From Anthonomus grandis grandis (Eukaryota > Arthropoda > Insecta > Coleoptera > Curculionidae): a DNA stretch of 64,000 nucleotides. Of this stretch, positions 46,380 to 59,600 are shown one piece after another. Each line of letters opens with the position of its first letter. The first letter of the stretch is position 1. Location of the stretch: assembly GCF_022605725.1 (NCBI RefSeq), contig NC_065551.1, forward strand, positions 34,224,001-34,288,000. The letters are read 5' to 3'. The translations under genes and the position numbers were made by a program. Below the pieces are notes generated by a model that saw only the letters and a program-made list of their open reading frames with translations, was not told the DNA's origin and did no database searches.

Positions 46380-47020
46380 GTCAAACTGAATGACAGTTCT
46401 GTTTGACAGGTGGGATTGCCAACTTAAGAAAAAACAAACGGAGCTTTAGTAATTTTTTGAATTCCAGTTTATACTATTGGAATCTCTTAAAATTTTCATC
46501 CTATTATATCAAGTTTTTGTTAAATATTTCCCATAAAAATAAAAGGAATCTACACTTTTTAATATAGACCAAATTCGGCTTGACAATCAGGGTGGCCACG
46601 TAGGGAAAAAGAAACTTAACGGTAGTCGTTATGCCATTTACTATTATTGGAATTTCTCTATATTATGCATATAAATCAAATAAAAGTAAAATTTAAACTA
46701 AGGAATGCGTAATGACAAGGCAAACGTCATCATGTCAAATGACCACTGCGATGCTAGCTAGGGTGGCCAACATAAAAATAATCATGAACAGTTAGGGTGA
46801 ACAATATTAGAAAAATAAAATGTTCGCTTGAGTAAGTTATTTCTTACCCCAGTGCATGACATTGCCATAGCCATAATTGCTAGTGCAATCATTAAATTAA
46901 TATAAGAGGTAATTAAAGGCATTGCAAATGCAAACGTCAAATAAAATGACAGTTCGATTTGACAAGCAGGGTGGCCAACATAAACAGACAAAACTTGACG
47001 TTAACCGAGTGTAATAAGTA
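46380..47020. repeat. ~190-bp tandem repeat with gggtggccaaca cores
   Basis: Strings like tgacaagcagggtggccaac and cataaa- recur near 46405, 46580, 46757 and 46965. They are preceded by acgtcaaa and gacagtt and followed by aaaacttgacg-type phrases and tattattggaatttctc blocks. About four diverged copies downstream of the PRKRIP1 gene. Confidence 0.55.
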
Positions 47021-47183
47021 CCAGTATAGAATTTTCGCGCTGTACCACCTTAAAATCAAACCTTTGGGCTTTTAATGATAATTATATAAAAAAAGGGAAA
47101 GTCTATATATAAAGTAAAACAATATTTTATTACAAAGTTAGTCTATCCTTACACATTAATTAGTTCTTTACTTAACAAATTTA

Positions 47184-48040
47184 TTATTCAACTGGTCCTC
47201 CCTCATTCTTATTTTGTTGAGTTTCATCTGAACTTTCTTTAATTTCCTCACTTGTACACTTTGAATCCTCCTCTTTATCACTATTTTCCTTTAACTTTGA
47301 CACACCTTCATCGATATTTACAGCCACTACGTCTCCCTCTTTATTTTCTTTAATGTGATTTATTTCCTGTTCAGCTTTAGTCTCTGATTCATTTTCCACT
47401 TTATTTTTTGTTTCTTCTTCAGCCTTACTCTCTGACTCGCTCTCCACTTCTGAACCCTCCCCACTTGACTCGGATGAACTTTCTTTTTTGGTCAACTTTG
47501 GTTTTTTAGCGGCCAATTTCTGTTTAGCCTTCTTTTTCAATCTCTTGGCCCTTTTTTTCGCCGTTCTCTCTTCTGCTAACCTTTTGTTCTCTTCCAGTTT
47601 TCTTTTATATTCCTCATCCGCATTCTCCTATAAAATACATCAGTTTTATATCCAATAGGGTTATAAATTTAGGCACGAGTAGCATACTCTTTTAGCTTTT
47701 TCTTGCATATATTTTTGCCGAGCATACTCCTTTCTCCTTAGGTGACGGTAGACGTGAAACTCTCCAGACCCAGCCCCGGCACTCGATCCCATAACATTCC
47801 TCACAAAATCTGGAACGTGTGGGGCGTTCCTCTCTTTAGCTCTCTCGGGAATTAACACCGGTTTTTCCTAAAATAGATTATAAACCCAAAAGTCTCATTA
47901 TTATTATTATTATTATTATGAATACATACAGGGTTTTTCATTAACTTTTCAAGTTTCATCCGCTGGTAATCAACCGTTGTCTTAATTATGGTATGGGGGG
48001 ACTTTTCGGGTTTATCATTTTTTTCATTTTGAGTGTTCAT
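47184..48040 (-). CDS. PRKRIP1: PRKRIP1 homologue, spliceosome-associated protein (3 exons)
   Basis: Exons on the minus strand are 48040-47930, 47867-47688 and 47627-47184. All introns are phase 0 with GT-AG ends and are 60-62 bases long. The product is 244 residues. The diagnostic block RNVMGSSAGAGSGEFHVYRH followed by LRRKEYARQKYM (residues 60-91) is nearly identical to vertebrate PRKRIP1 (DUF1168), a double-stranded RNA-binding nuclear protein found in the catalytic spliceosome. A basic coiled segment (EEYKRKLEENKRLAEERTAK) follows, then a long acidic Ser/Glu/Lys tail, longer than in the human protein of about 184 residues. The first intron carries an (AAT)n run. An AATAAA overlaps the stop codon. 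The gene is intact and may lie inside the first SLMAP intron. Confidence 0.93.
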
Positions 48041-48049
48041 ATTGGGGTT

Positions 48050-49080
48050 CTACTAAATTAAATTTTAGTTTCTAATGTAAACATTAATTGAGGTAAGGAA
48101 TTTTGAGGTTAGGTCCCTAAACGTCAAAAATCATATGACATTGACACAAAGGCAGCTGTGTTGCCAGGCGTATGCATTTCTGCTAATTTTAAAAAATATC
48201 GGAAGTATAGGGGATCCCTTTTGAAGTGCAATAATTTCTTTTGTTTTTTAAAATGATTTTTTTGAAATGAATATTGTATCTTTCACGCTTTTTATGGATC
48301 TTAGATTATTTAGAAATGGCTTGGCAACGTTGCCTGATTTGTACAGTCAACAGTGGCGCCAACACAAAGAGAAAGAGTTTTTATGCCACAAGTTCCTATT
48401 TGTTTTCTCCTATTATTTTGTGCTCCCACAATTCCCTATAATAGACAATAGGAGACCACCAACAAAATACTAATTTAAAGGAGATTCTCTAATTTTCTTA
48501 ACGACTTTTGTCAGTGGAAACGCGGGTGTAAACATTCGTAAAGTTCAAAGTTAGGATCAATGAACATGTAATTAACCAAAGGGAAAGTGAAAAGTGGGAC
48601 AGAGCCATAAATCCCAGGCATTTTACATCAATTTTGTCAAAAATTTCGAACACGCCCACAAGACTTTGACGTTTGATTGACGTTTTGTGGTATTTTTGTT
48701 TATTTTTTTTTGTTGCTTTTTCTGTGATTAAATGTTTTCCATTTTGAACCCATACCATCATATATCGCCTACGGTTTCCAAATAGGTAAGAACCATTCAT
48801 TACTATGCTAATTAATTTATTTCTCAGACATTCTTTTGTTTGTATTACACATGCCAGCCCAATAAACAAAGGTCATAAACTTAATAACATCAATTGAAGC
48901 CAAATTCCTCATTAAAATCTCATTTCTGGCAGCCTCTAACAAGCCAAACTGGTCGTGTGCCTTTATTAAAAAGTTTTTTCCACATTCTATTCAAGTAGGC
49001 CCTTAAATCCATAAATCAAGCATAAATGATAATATGAAAGGATCTTCAGAACATTGAAAGTTTAATACCTCAGGTAGATC
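48050..49080. other. Region upstream of PRKRIP1
   Basis: Presumed promoter side of PRKRIP1 and part of the putative first SLMAP intron. A 123-codon minus-strand frame at 48869-48498 has no recognisable similarity and is not called. Confidence 0.4.
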
Positions 49081-49082
49081 TA

Positions 49083-49300
49083 TTGGGGTGTAAGCTTGTA
49101 ATCTGCCTTAATCCTGATATATATTTGTCTTATTTGTATTCAACCTCAAACACCACAGTCTCAATATCTTCTTTTTTTTTCAATTACTTTGCTGTGTATG
49201 AGCTTATAGAAACTAATACAGTCATCTTCATTGGAGACTTTAATCTTACATCTACTCCCCAACTTTTCTGGCACAATGCAACTTCAAACAATTAAAAATC
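49083..49300 (+). pseudogene. Non-LTR endonuclease domain fragment
   Basis: Translation contains FFNYFAVYELIETNTVIFIG and then DFNLTS. The IGDFN motif is the metal-binding block of the apurinic-type endonuclease domain of jockey/CR1-like elements, with the usual spacing from the preceding segment. No catalytic His or other flanking motifs are preserved. Confidence 0.5.
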
Positions 49301-49472
49301 CCTACAATTATATATTTGTTTTTGTCAAGAATAGTAATTTTAAGTGTTAGGTTGGTAAAGAAAATTAATCATTTGTTCCCGAAGATAAATGACATCAATA
49401 TCTCCCTGGTCTTAGAGGATAAATTATCATGTGGCTCCGTCAACTTTACTTACAAATTTAAAAGGGCCAAGA

Positions 49473-50042
49473 GGAGCGATCAAGCAAAATCAGATAAATC
49501 CAATTTATAACATTCCAAGATATTTGCAAAAAACGTGCCAATAGCGTGTCCGTGAACTCATCAATATAAATTATGGTGTACATGAAAGGTTTAATATTAT
49601 AGATCTCATACACCATATTCTGGACCTTTTTAATTAATTAATATAAGAATAATTGCTAATTAAAAAATGGATTTATCTGTTTTTGCTTGAGTTAAATATA
49701 TATTGGATATTTTATAATGTAAAAGTGCTTGTTTTATTGTGGGTATGTAGTTATTATATACACATAGTGACCTGCGCAACTAAAACTTTTTGAAAGATTA
49801 ACATCAGAACCTGCAGCCGGATTTATCGTTTGTTGCATGAAACCTAAATAGCAATTTTATTTTGTGGATTTATCTGGTTTTGCTTGATTGACCTGACTTT
49901 GGGCTCCATTTTAAAGGGAATTTAACCGGTTTTGCTCAAATCTGAGTTCACCATTGGATTTATCTGGCAAAATGAAATAGGAATTCATGATAAAATAATT
50001 TTTGTTAGAAAATGGATTTATCTGGTTTTGCTTGATCGCTCC
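49473..50042. mobile_element. Foldback element with GGAGCGATCAAGCAAAA ends
   Basis: The left arm reads ggagcgatcaagcaaaatca and continues gataaatcca; the right arm (50011-50042) is its inverse, tggatttatctggttttgct and tgatcgctcc. The phrase ggatttatctgg-ttttgcttga also occurs inside at about 49674, 49865 and 49954. The interior has no coding potential. Confidence 0.7.
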
Positions 50043-50079
50043 GCAATTAGCCTCTGTTATATAGGCTACTATCTGAGAC

Positions 50080-50600
50080 TAATTGCCTCTGATGTCAATC
50101 TTGTAGTATCACAAACATCTACATTGGACCCAACAGTAATTCTCTTTAAAGACAACAAATATAAAATAATTTATAAATATTTTACATCATAGAAACTAAT
50201 GCGGGTTGCATTATGCTGCAAAGAGATGTTGGTGCTTAAGTGTTAAGTAATACTACCCTAGAACATGTTGACTCTGTGAGGGACCTAGTGGTCATATTCG
50301 ACAACAAACTCACATTTAACAACATATATATCAATGAAGTTATTACATCCTCCTTGAAAACTCTTGATTTTTATATTGAGGCCCTACAGCCACATTTAAA
50401 AATAAAGTTATTCCAATGATTATGACCTTATAACTATGAAATCCTTCTTTGTATATAAACCCTTCATTTAATTTTCTTTTTTTTGCCGTAGTATACTCTG
50501 GAGTTGTGAGCTTGGGATTTTGGGTTGTTTTGGAATCATTTCAATTTTTATAGACTGTAAAGTTTTCATAAACTATTGACTTATTATTAGGAATTTCCTG
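50080..50600 (+). pseudogene. Non-LTR reverse transcriptase scraps
   Basis: Short blocks include SQTSTLDP and, near 50270, VDSVRDLVVIFDNKLTFNNI, which matches the DLGVxFDxKLxFNxHI motif downstream of the RT active site. Stops interrupt every frame. Probably the same kind of relic as the 49.1-kb endonuclease scrap. Confidence 0.5.
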
Positions 50601-50647
50601 TTAGACAATATTTGGTAAATAATAGTGCCTAATTTTCTCTTAAGGCA

Positions 50648-53600
50648 ATGGTGGTTGTAAGTGGTTCCTGGGTCAAGAATGTTGTCCCCTATTCCACCCA
50701 GATAACTGAACGTATTGAGCTACTAGAGAATGAAACCATGGCTGCCAAAGCCATCCTCATTTGTCGCCCCAACTCGCATCTTTTCCAAGAAAGAGTCCTC
50801 ACACTAGATCAACCGATTAAAGTAGGCAGATCTGTAGCAAGAATTAAACCCACTTCTAATAATGCCATATTTGATTGCAAGGTAACTAACTGAAAATATT
50901 GTGTAGTGTCAATTTTAGATCAAAAAATTGATTTTTAAGGTGCTATCCCGCCACCATGCTCTTCTATGGTACGAAGATGGAAAGTTCTACCTGCAAGACA
51001 CAAAAAGTAGCAATGGAACCTTCGTCAACAACACCAAATTATTCACCGACAGCCATGAAATGTGCTCGGGGGACATTGTACAGTTTGGAGTGGACGTTAT
51101 GGAGAACCGAAAGGTCACCCATGGGTGTATAATAGCCACTATAAAGCTGTTTTTACCTGATGGAAGCGAGGCCAAGGCCAGTCCTAGCATTACTGAGGGA
51201 GATTCACATGGTAAGCATAAGTAATATTAATTATAAAGGTATTTAGAAAGCAATATATCAAGAAGAAATTTAATTAAAAACTTTCTAAATTTCTTTAATT
51301 TGTCCTTAAACTCTAATAAATTAAAGTACATAGCATTTTCCGTAAGAGTAGTAAAGTCTTTTAAGTACCTGTGAGTATATATTGAGCAAAACTTAAAATA
51401 GGAAACTCATATCTTACAAAAAAGATCAAGGCACTTTTACATAAATTCTATAGATTTTCTGAATAAAAAAATTTTGATAAAGCTTTAATAGAACCCCTCT
51501 TAAGATACAGGTTATTATTATGAAATGGTGCATATGAAGCTCATTTAAAATAACCTAAAAACTACACAAAACTCTCTATAAAAAATAATGTTTAAAAAGC
51601 CAAGGCTGAATTATACAACTCTGAAATTTGTAATTTAAAAACTGTTGCTGTGCTCACATACATAAACATCACAAGTCACAAAATGATAAAAATTAACCCC
51701 TTAAAATACCTCAATTAAATCAGGGACTAAATCAACAATCTGCTATTTTTTTGGGTCCTAAATACTATAATTTATTACTAACAGATCCATAAATATATTT
51801 ATTAAAAAAGTTATATGCTATATAATGGAAGATAAACCAACATTTCTTTAATTAATACACACAACTAATTTTTGATTATCTTTCTTTCTTTGCCGTCTTA
51901 TTCCTTTCATAAACATTAAAGGCAATCTACAGCAATGCCTGTTTTTGCCCACAAGAAAAATAAATGTAATGAATTATAATAATAAAATAATTATAAATTA
52001 AAAAAACATATTTCCATATTTATCAAAGGCATCTATATGGATTTAGTTGGAGTAGGTTTCTAAGACTGCATCATTATTTGTTTTAGAAACAAGTAATGTT
52101 TAGTAAGGATTTTTTTATTTATAGTTAACAGCCAACACAGGGACACACAGATAATACCTAGGTGTTCTGTGTTAAATACTGTATTTTTATTTTGTACCTA
52201 TTTTGGAAAAATTTGAATTTAAAGGTATCAAAATTCGAAATATATATTGCAGTCAATAAATACATATAGCATTTTTATTGACATCAGAAAAAGGATACAA
52301 GTATAACATTTTACCTAAAATATTTGATTTTGTATTTATTTATTAAATCAATATATTATGGGATCAATCCCATTACAAAAAATATCAATATTTTGAAAAA
52401 AGGAATAAAAGCAATTATTAATTAACAATAATTATCAGGCTTAATCTTAATCAATGAGGAAAATCACAAAAATTCAATTCCAGTAAGAATTTTTCAATTT
52501 TTTTTTTGGACTTTTAGTACAAAAGCGTTCACAACTTCTGAAACAATTGTTGAAATTTACTCAAAGTTTCCCAAATTATTAACCCTGGAGTGCTACACTT
52601 ATTTTTATAGCGTAATATGCTACAATGGGGTACAGTTGTACCCCAAATAAAAAAAGGCCTAAGGAAAAATATCTGTGCATATATGTAAGTAAAACAAAAA
52701 CAACGTTAAAAAAGCATTCAAAACATTTATTTATTTTTACAAAAATTTGTTTTATTTTTTATTCTGCACAAGTGGGGCATATTTTCTTTTGGTGCTGTAA
52801 ACAAATAAATTTTTTGCATACGTTGCAACTAACCCTAGATTTTCGATCGTCGCTTCTTAAACAAAAGGCACATCAACCTGCAGTAGGCTCTGGTTTTGTT
52901 GGTGCTTCCACTACATCTTTTTTTTTTAGTACATTGCAAATAGTTTGCCGGAGTTCGCGCCTCAAAGTTGGAGTTTCCAAACGACGTTCCATTTGAGGTT
53001 TTATTAGATCGAGTGCTAGTTTTTTTAAGAAAACTCTTCTCTTGGTTACAATTTCTTTTTTCAGGAGCACTAGAACCTCTTAAAAGGATCATCAAGGTAT
53101 ACCCCACCATATTTAACAAATTATAAAATAGACATAAGGGCCAACGACGAGTCTTTCTTTTAATTGAATATGTGTGACACAATTGGTCCAAGGTATCTAC
53201 TCCCCCCTTCGTTGAATTTTAAAATTTCATTATTTCCGGATATCAGTTGAAAGTTGCTCATCTCCTTTTTCGTGCATTGTGGATAGCATTAAAACAATTT
53301 TTTTAATTCTTCGATGGACAAAAAGATAAAAGTGTTAATTCGTCACTATAGCAAAACATTGCTGTATTTATTTCCCTACCTTTAAGGTCCAAAAATAATC
53401 CTGGAATTTCTTTTTTGTTCTTCCTTAATGTACCAACAATAGTAAGCTTTTTATCTAAAAGCATTTTTGCTGTAACTATAGAGGTGAACCAATTGTCCAT
53501 AGTCAAATTTCTATTCATTCCTTGAAAGGAAGAGGTAAGTTTGTCGCAATAATACTGGGCAGGGGGAACATCCCGTGGTGTGGAGTCCTTACCTACATAA

Positions 53601-56600
53601 ACTTCAGCATCAAGTACAAAAGCTGTTTTAGCATCACAACACATCACAAGCTTAATACCATATTTGTCTGGTTTCGAAGGAATGTACATTTTGAATGGAC
53701 ATCGTCCTCGAAATCCAACCAATTGTTCGTCGATTGTGGTATATTCGGATGGTACATATAAATTCTTCATTTTGTTTATAGATCTTTCAAAGACCTCCCG
53801 AAATGCTGCAAGTTTGTCAGTTACTCTTCTTTGAGCTCGAGTATCTTTATCGTCAAACCGCAGGCAATTTACCAAGAATCTGAAACGTGCTTCTGGCATT
53901 GTGGCTTGAAATATTGGTACCACTATTTTTATCAAAAAGTTCGTTGGTATTTACACCATTCATTTTCATAACTCCTGCATAATAAAATAAACCAAAGATG
54001 GCTTGAATTTCAATATTGTCGGTGTTTTTGGTAAATGAAGCAGCCGTCGAGACAGCCGTGTTAGGATCTTCGACCTGATCATTGGGTTTCTTTTTTCCAT
54101 AATTTAATCTTTCAAGTTCTATTTCTTTGTTAGTATATTCTGTAATTTGAATTAAATTTTCCACGGTAAAATATAACTTCCAAGCTTCTAGCCCTGACTG
54201 TAGATTCCTTGACTCGTTTTTGTTTCCAGGTAAATGTAGAACAAGATTTCTTTTTGGTGTACGACGAACTGATTTTCCTTTCACTCCTGACCACTTATAC
54301 TGATTTTTTCCTTGTAGTTTAGTAGGAACCTGTAAAATTTTAACTTTGGTTTTATACGTGCGTTTTAACTGAGCCAACGGATTCATCTTCAAAATCGTAG
54401 CAAACTGAAGTGGATGGAATGGCCTCGACATTTTCGGAGGTCTCGTTTTCCTCTGGATCGGCTCTAAAGTCAGGAATAATTAGGTCTTCCTCGTCGCTAT
54501 CACTCGGAGAGTCGTCTAACTCAGAATCATAGAGGATACGATGTATTTCGTCGATATCATTCCGATTTGTCAAATCGAAACACTTTTGTTGAGAAGCCAT
54601 TTTGTGTCTTCTAAAAAGAAAATAAATATAACTAAAATCAAAATATATATTTTACAATTTTATTTTATAAATTTCAGTAACTTATCAAAAGTATATACTT
54701 ACATGCAAACGCAAAAAACTATAATAATCTGCTACACTGGAGTACACCTGTACCCCTGCTACTAAATATCTCAAGAATAAGAAAAGCACTGCGCGACACT
54801 AATACCACACATGAACTGACTGCTCATAGAAAGAAGCTACTTAAAAGGCCACGCCTGCAGCGCTACCTATTTTAAATAAGTCGTACTTTGAAACCTCACT
54901 GGGGTACAACTGTACCCCAAATAGCATTCCAGAATTAAGGAAACTTCACTTTTAATTAAAAATTATGTTTCAAGTTAAACGTTCAACTGGAGGCCTTTTT
55001 ACAGGCCGTCAAAGATGATGGTAACAATTGTCCCATTTTTTTTGGATCTTCGGTACAAAAACGTTCAGAGCTTCTGAAAAAATTGTCCAAATGTTCTCAA
55101 AGTTTTACCAAATTGCTAAGAACACTTCACTTTTCATAAAAAAATATATTTCGAGTTAAAGGTTTAACTGGAGACCTTTTAAAAGGCTGTCAGAGATGAT
55201 AGTAAGAATTTTTCAAATTTTTCTCAGTACAAAAGTTTACTAGCCTCAAGGTCTCCTGTCAAAGAAGGAGAGTGCATAGCATAGTTTGTAGGATGATGAA
55301 GCAAAGAAAACAAACGATTTACCCTCAGACTACGGTAAAGAATATTTAATGAAATTTTATTAACCCTGGAATGCTACACTTATTTCCGACTCTGCATCTG
55401 CTACACAAGGGTACAACCGTACCCCAAATAAAACACGTCGTATTTTAGAAAAACGAAAAATTTATTCACTTATAGAAAAATAATAACTTAAACCGAGTCT
55501 CTAAGAACACTTTTAACGCACATCCATAATAAAATGTTCATGCGGCACACACTGAGCATATTTTTTTTTGATGTTGCAAACACACGAACTTTTTGCATAC
55601 AGCACAGCTTACTCTCGATTTTCGATCCTCTCTTCTGGGACAAAGCACACACCTACCCACTGTTGTTGTAAGCCTAGTAGGTGCTTCTTCTGAAGTGGTT
55701 ATCTTAAGGACCCTACATATAGTTTCACGGAGTTCGCGCCGCAAAGTTGGAGCTTCCAAACGACTCATCATGTGCGGTCTGACCAGGTCAAGGGCAAGCT
55801 TCTTGAGGTATTCTCTCCTGTGCTTTACAATTTCTTTATTCACTTTACCAGAGCCACGCAAAAGAATCATTGAATTATATCCCATAATATCAAACAAATT
55901 ATAGAACAGACATAATGGCCAGCGACGTGTTTTTCTACCAGTAGAATAAGTGTGGCACAACTGGTCTAAAGTATCCACTCCTCCTTTTGTAGAATTATAA
56001 TATTGAATGGTAACTTGGTCGTAAATGGCTCATCACCTTTTTCATGCATTGTCAAAAGCATAATTACTGCTTTTTTAGCACTCTTGGGTGGAAAGTATGA
56101 TAACAGTGTCAGATGTCCACTGTAGCAAAACATGGCAGAATTTTGATTCCTTTCTTTGAGTTCCAAAAACGACTCAGGAATTTCTTTTTTATTTCTTCTC
56201 ACAGTACCAACAATACCGTAAAATGGGGTTACTTTGGCAGGTTTGGACCTATTATTGGACTATAACTCACAAAATTAAAAATTAAAATATTTTATATTTT
56301 CACTGTGCCTTGTGTACAAAATAGAGTAAATCACCCAATTATGGTCTTGTTATTTATATGTAGTAATTTTCCTCTCCAAAAGATGTTTCGCGGTCTCAAT
56401 AGAAGTAAACCAGTTATCCATGGTCAAGTTCCTATTTGTTTTTTGGACAGAACTGGTTAGCTTATTACAGTAATACTGAGCTACAGGAACATCAGTTGGT
56501 GTGGACCTTTTCCTATATAAATTTCAGCATCAAGTGCAAAAGCTGTTTTGGCATCACATCAGGACAACACAATTTTGATTCCGTGTTTATTGGGCTTTGA

Positions 56601-59600
56601 AGGGATGTACATTTTAAAAGGACATCGTCCTCTAAAACCAACCTATTGTTCATCAATTGTAATATATTCTGAAGGAATATATAGGTTTTTCATTTTAACG
56701 ATTGACCTCTCAAATATCTCTCGAAAAGCTGCAAGCTTATCAGTTTCTTTTCTTTTAGCTCTGGACTGCTTATCATCAAAGCGAAGACAGTTTATCAAAA
56801 ACCTGAAACGTGCCTCGGGCATGGTAGCACCGAATATTGGAATTCCCGTGTCTTTATCAAATAGTTCCTTGGTCAAAACTCCGGCCATTTTCATAACACC
56901 GGCATAATAAAATAGCCCGAAAAGTGCTTGGAGTTCAATGCTGTTTGTATCCTTAGTCCAAGAGGGTCTCTTACCTACTGGCGTTATAACAGGTGCATCA
57001 GTATCTTGGTCATCGTTCTTATTTGAATATTTCAATCGTTGAACTTGGATCTCGTTATTAGTATATTGGGTAATTATATCGAGATTTTCTTGAGTGAAAC
57101 ATAATTTCCAAGCTTCAGTTCCCGATGTTTTGCTTCGTTTTTGTTTCCAGGTAAATGCAAAACCAGATTTCGTTTTGGTGTACGATGAATTGCGCCTTTC
57201 TTCCCTGACCACATAAACCCATTTTTACCCCTTAATTTGGTAGGGACTGGTAAAATTTCCACCATATCTCTGTTGATCGCCTGTATTTCTGCCAATGGTA
57301 TATTGTCACCTTGCGAATCTGTATCAGATGGAAAGGTATCCTGGGTCTGTTCTGGTGCAATAAAAGAATTAAGATTGATTTGATTGCCGCGTATTTCATC
57401 CTCTTCTGGCTCCTCTCAAAAATCAGGTATAACGGCATCTTCCTCCTCGCTGTCATCCGAAAAACTGTCTGAATCAGATTCAGAGAGAATGCGATGAATT
57501 TCTGCGACATTTTCAGGCTTTGTTAGGTCGAAGAACTTTTTCTGCCCAGCCATTATTCGTGCAGCCTAACAAAGAAAATCAATAATAACTTAAAAATTAA
57601 AGAAAAATATAATTACTTAAAAAAAAACTAAAATATTTTCAAAGTATTATAGACATATTTTAGAAATATTTTTGAAAAAAAAGATACTTACTCATATAAT
57701 AATAATCATCAAAATCTACTGAGAAGCGAAATAATCACAGAGTATATTTAACCTAAACTGCTACACTGGGGTACGCGCTAACCCCAAATATCACAAATCT
57801 CGAAAAGAAAAAACCGTGTGCCAATGTCAATAATTGTCGCAGCTGTTAGCATTCCAGGGTTAAGTAGTTCGGGACAAATCACAAGACCAGTTAAAAGTTT
57901 ATAAATAAACATTAAATCGTTCTCATCTCAGTGCATCCTTTAAGTAAACTTCGCATATTCTATAAGTTCATTGCTTCACCATAACAATGGTCATTAGGAA
58001 CTGGAATGTGAAGTTTATAACAGCACAATCCAGTGCCATACAATTGATCATGTAAAGAGGAGACCAAATTATTGCTTTATACTCCAACAAAAAGACAACA
58101 AGTGATATGTACAACCTTTTGCAAGTTTTAACCGACAGGTCTTGAAAATTATGCAGGACAAAACCAAGGACCTTAGATGCTTTAGTTACAATAGTATTCA
58201 CATGGGTATTAAAATTCAATTGTTCATCAAAAAAGATACCAAGCTCCTTTACTACTTCAGTGTACCTAAGATTAACATTATCAATAGTATAGGAGGAAGT
58301 TACCCGTTTGTTTCTTTTGTAGAAACTAATGTAACTGCATTTATATTATAAAGTTTATAAGATACAACACCAATCAACATTAATTTAACATTCAACAATT
58401 CAACATTAATTATTCCAAACTAATCTAGACAATCTACACAAAATGAGGCATCAAGCAATTTTCTTTCATGATTTGTCTAATTATACCCGAAAAACATCAT
58501 TTTCTTTCCATCCTCTTTGATTTTTTGATATTTTTTTATATCATCACTTCGTTTTCTAAAAAGTGTCTAGATTGCCTGAAGGACTTCATTGGCACTAAAA
58601 ACACAGCTACACAGGGAATGGGAACAAACGCAGGTTTTTTCAGGTTTTTTCATTACATCTGGTAGTTTCTTATACAGTATATACATAGCTGAAAAAGTAT
58701 TACAATAAGTTTATTTACAGCTTAAAAACGGTTGCTATTGCTAAACAAATAAATAAATTCCCACTTTTTTTGAAGTTCCCTCGGTGCCATTAGACGACCT
58801 TTACCGCTTACAACAGATCATACAGGAGGCCACCCAAAGAGAACAATGCTTGGAATCCAAGCTCAATGCTCTCAGGAATGTCGTGGAGGAAACGAAGAGG
58901 TCAGCGGAGGAAAGTTGGCAGGCCTACGTCGGAGAAGAACGATTGCTCAGTAGAATCTCCGCATTGGAAATCCAACTGCATCAGGCCAGGAGTAATTGGT
59001 CCGAGGATAAGTTGAAAGAGGAAATCGTTAGGCTTAGGGTAAGTCGTAAGCTTATATTGTCAATGTAAGTTTTATTTTTATAACACATATATATAAGGTA
59101 CTTGCATTTTAAATTTTATTATTGGTTATTAATTTGTTTGTACGTTTATGTTCGTGGAGAAAATGCGTGTTTTTTGTCTATATAGGAAAACAACGAAAAA
59201 TACCAAGAAGCGGCCAAAGAAACGTTAGAAAAAGTGCACGGGGAAAAACAACGGGCTTTAGCTCAAGCGATCGAGCTGGAAGGGGCGAAAATATCCGCGG
59301 AACAAGACGCCATCTTGGCCAAACAACAATTGGATGTGGCCCAAGTGGAAATCCAAGTAAGTGGGCCCGGGAATCATTATCGAATATCTTTAACCAATTT
59401 AATAGGAACTAGCACAAAAACTGTCAGAACTACAAACGAAAGCGGAAGAAGAGAAGCGAGAGCACGAAAAACACGTGAGAGAACTGGAACAACAGATGGA
59501 AGAGGAGGAGGCGAAAATAATCGAACTGGAGGCGAAAATCTACGAACTCACGGTGGAAATGTCAAAAAAGTATTCGGAACGGTGGCTGCAGCAAAACCAG

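Larger units (their letters stand above)
52480..55250. repeat. Host tandem repeat interrupted by piggyBac copy 1
   Basis: Sequence units of about 190 bp share blocks such as cagtaagaatttttcaa, gtacaaaagcgttcacaact, tctgaaa, ctcaaagtttccc, then aacttcacttttaa. They occur at 52480-52578 (continuing at 54939), 55015-55150 and 55195-55230. The piggyBac entered one unit at TTAA; a neighbouring unit shows the related empty-site string ccaaattgctaagaac. Confidence 0.6.
55364..57859 (-). mobile_element. piggyBac-like element, copy 2
   Basis: A 2496-bp element flanked by TTAA (55360-55363 and 57860-57863) with perfect 13-bp inverted ends, CCCTGGAATGCTA and TAGCATTCCAGGG. It lies 425 bp from copy 1 in the same orientation. 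Subterminal gggtacaaccgtacccc palindromes resemble those of copy 1. Confidence 0.92.

Noticed and set aside
48498..48869. 123-codon minus-strand frame
   Set aside because: No recognisable domain, no splice partners, and composition like the surrounding AT-rich DNA.
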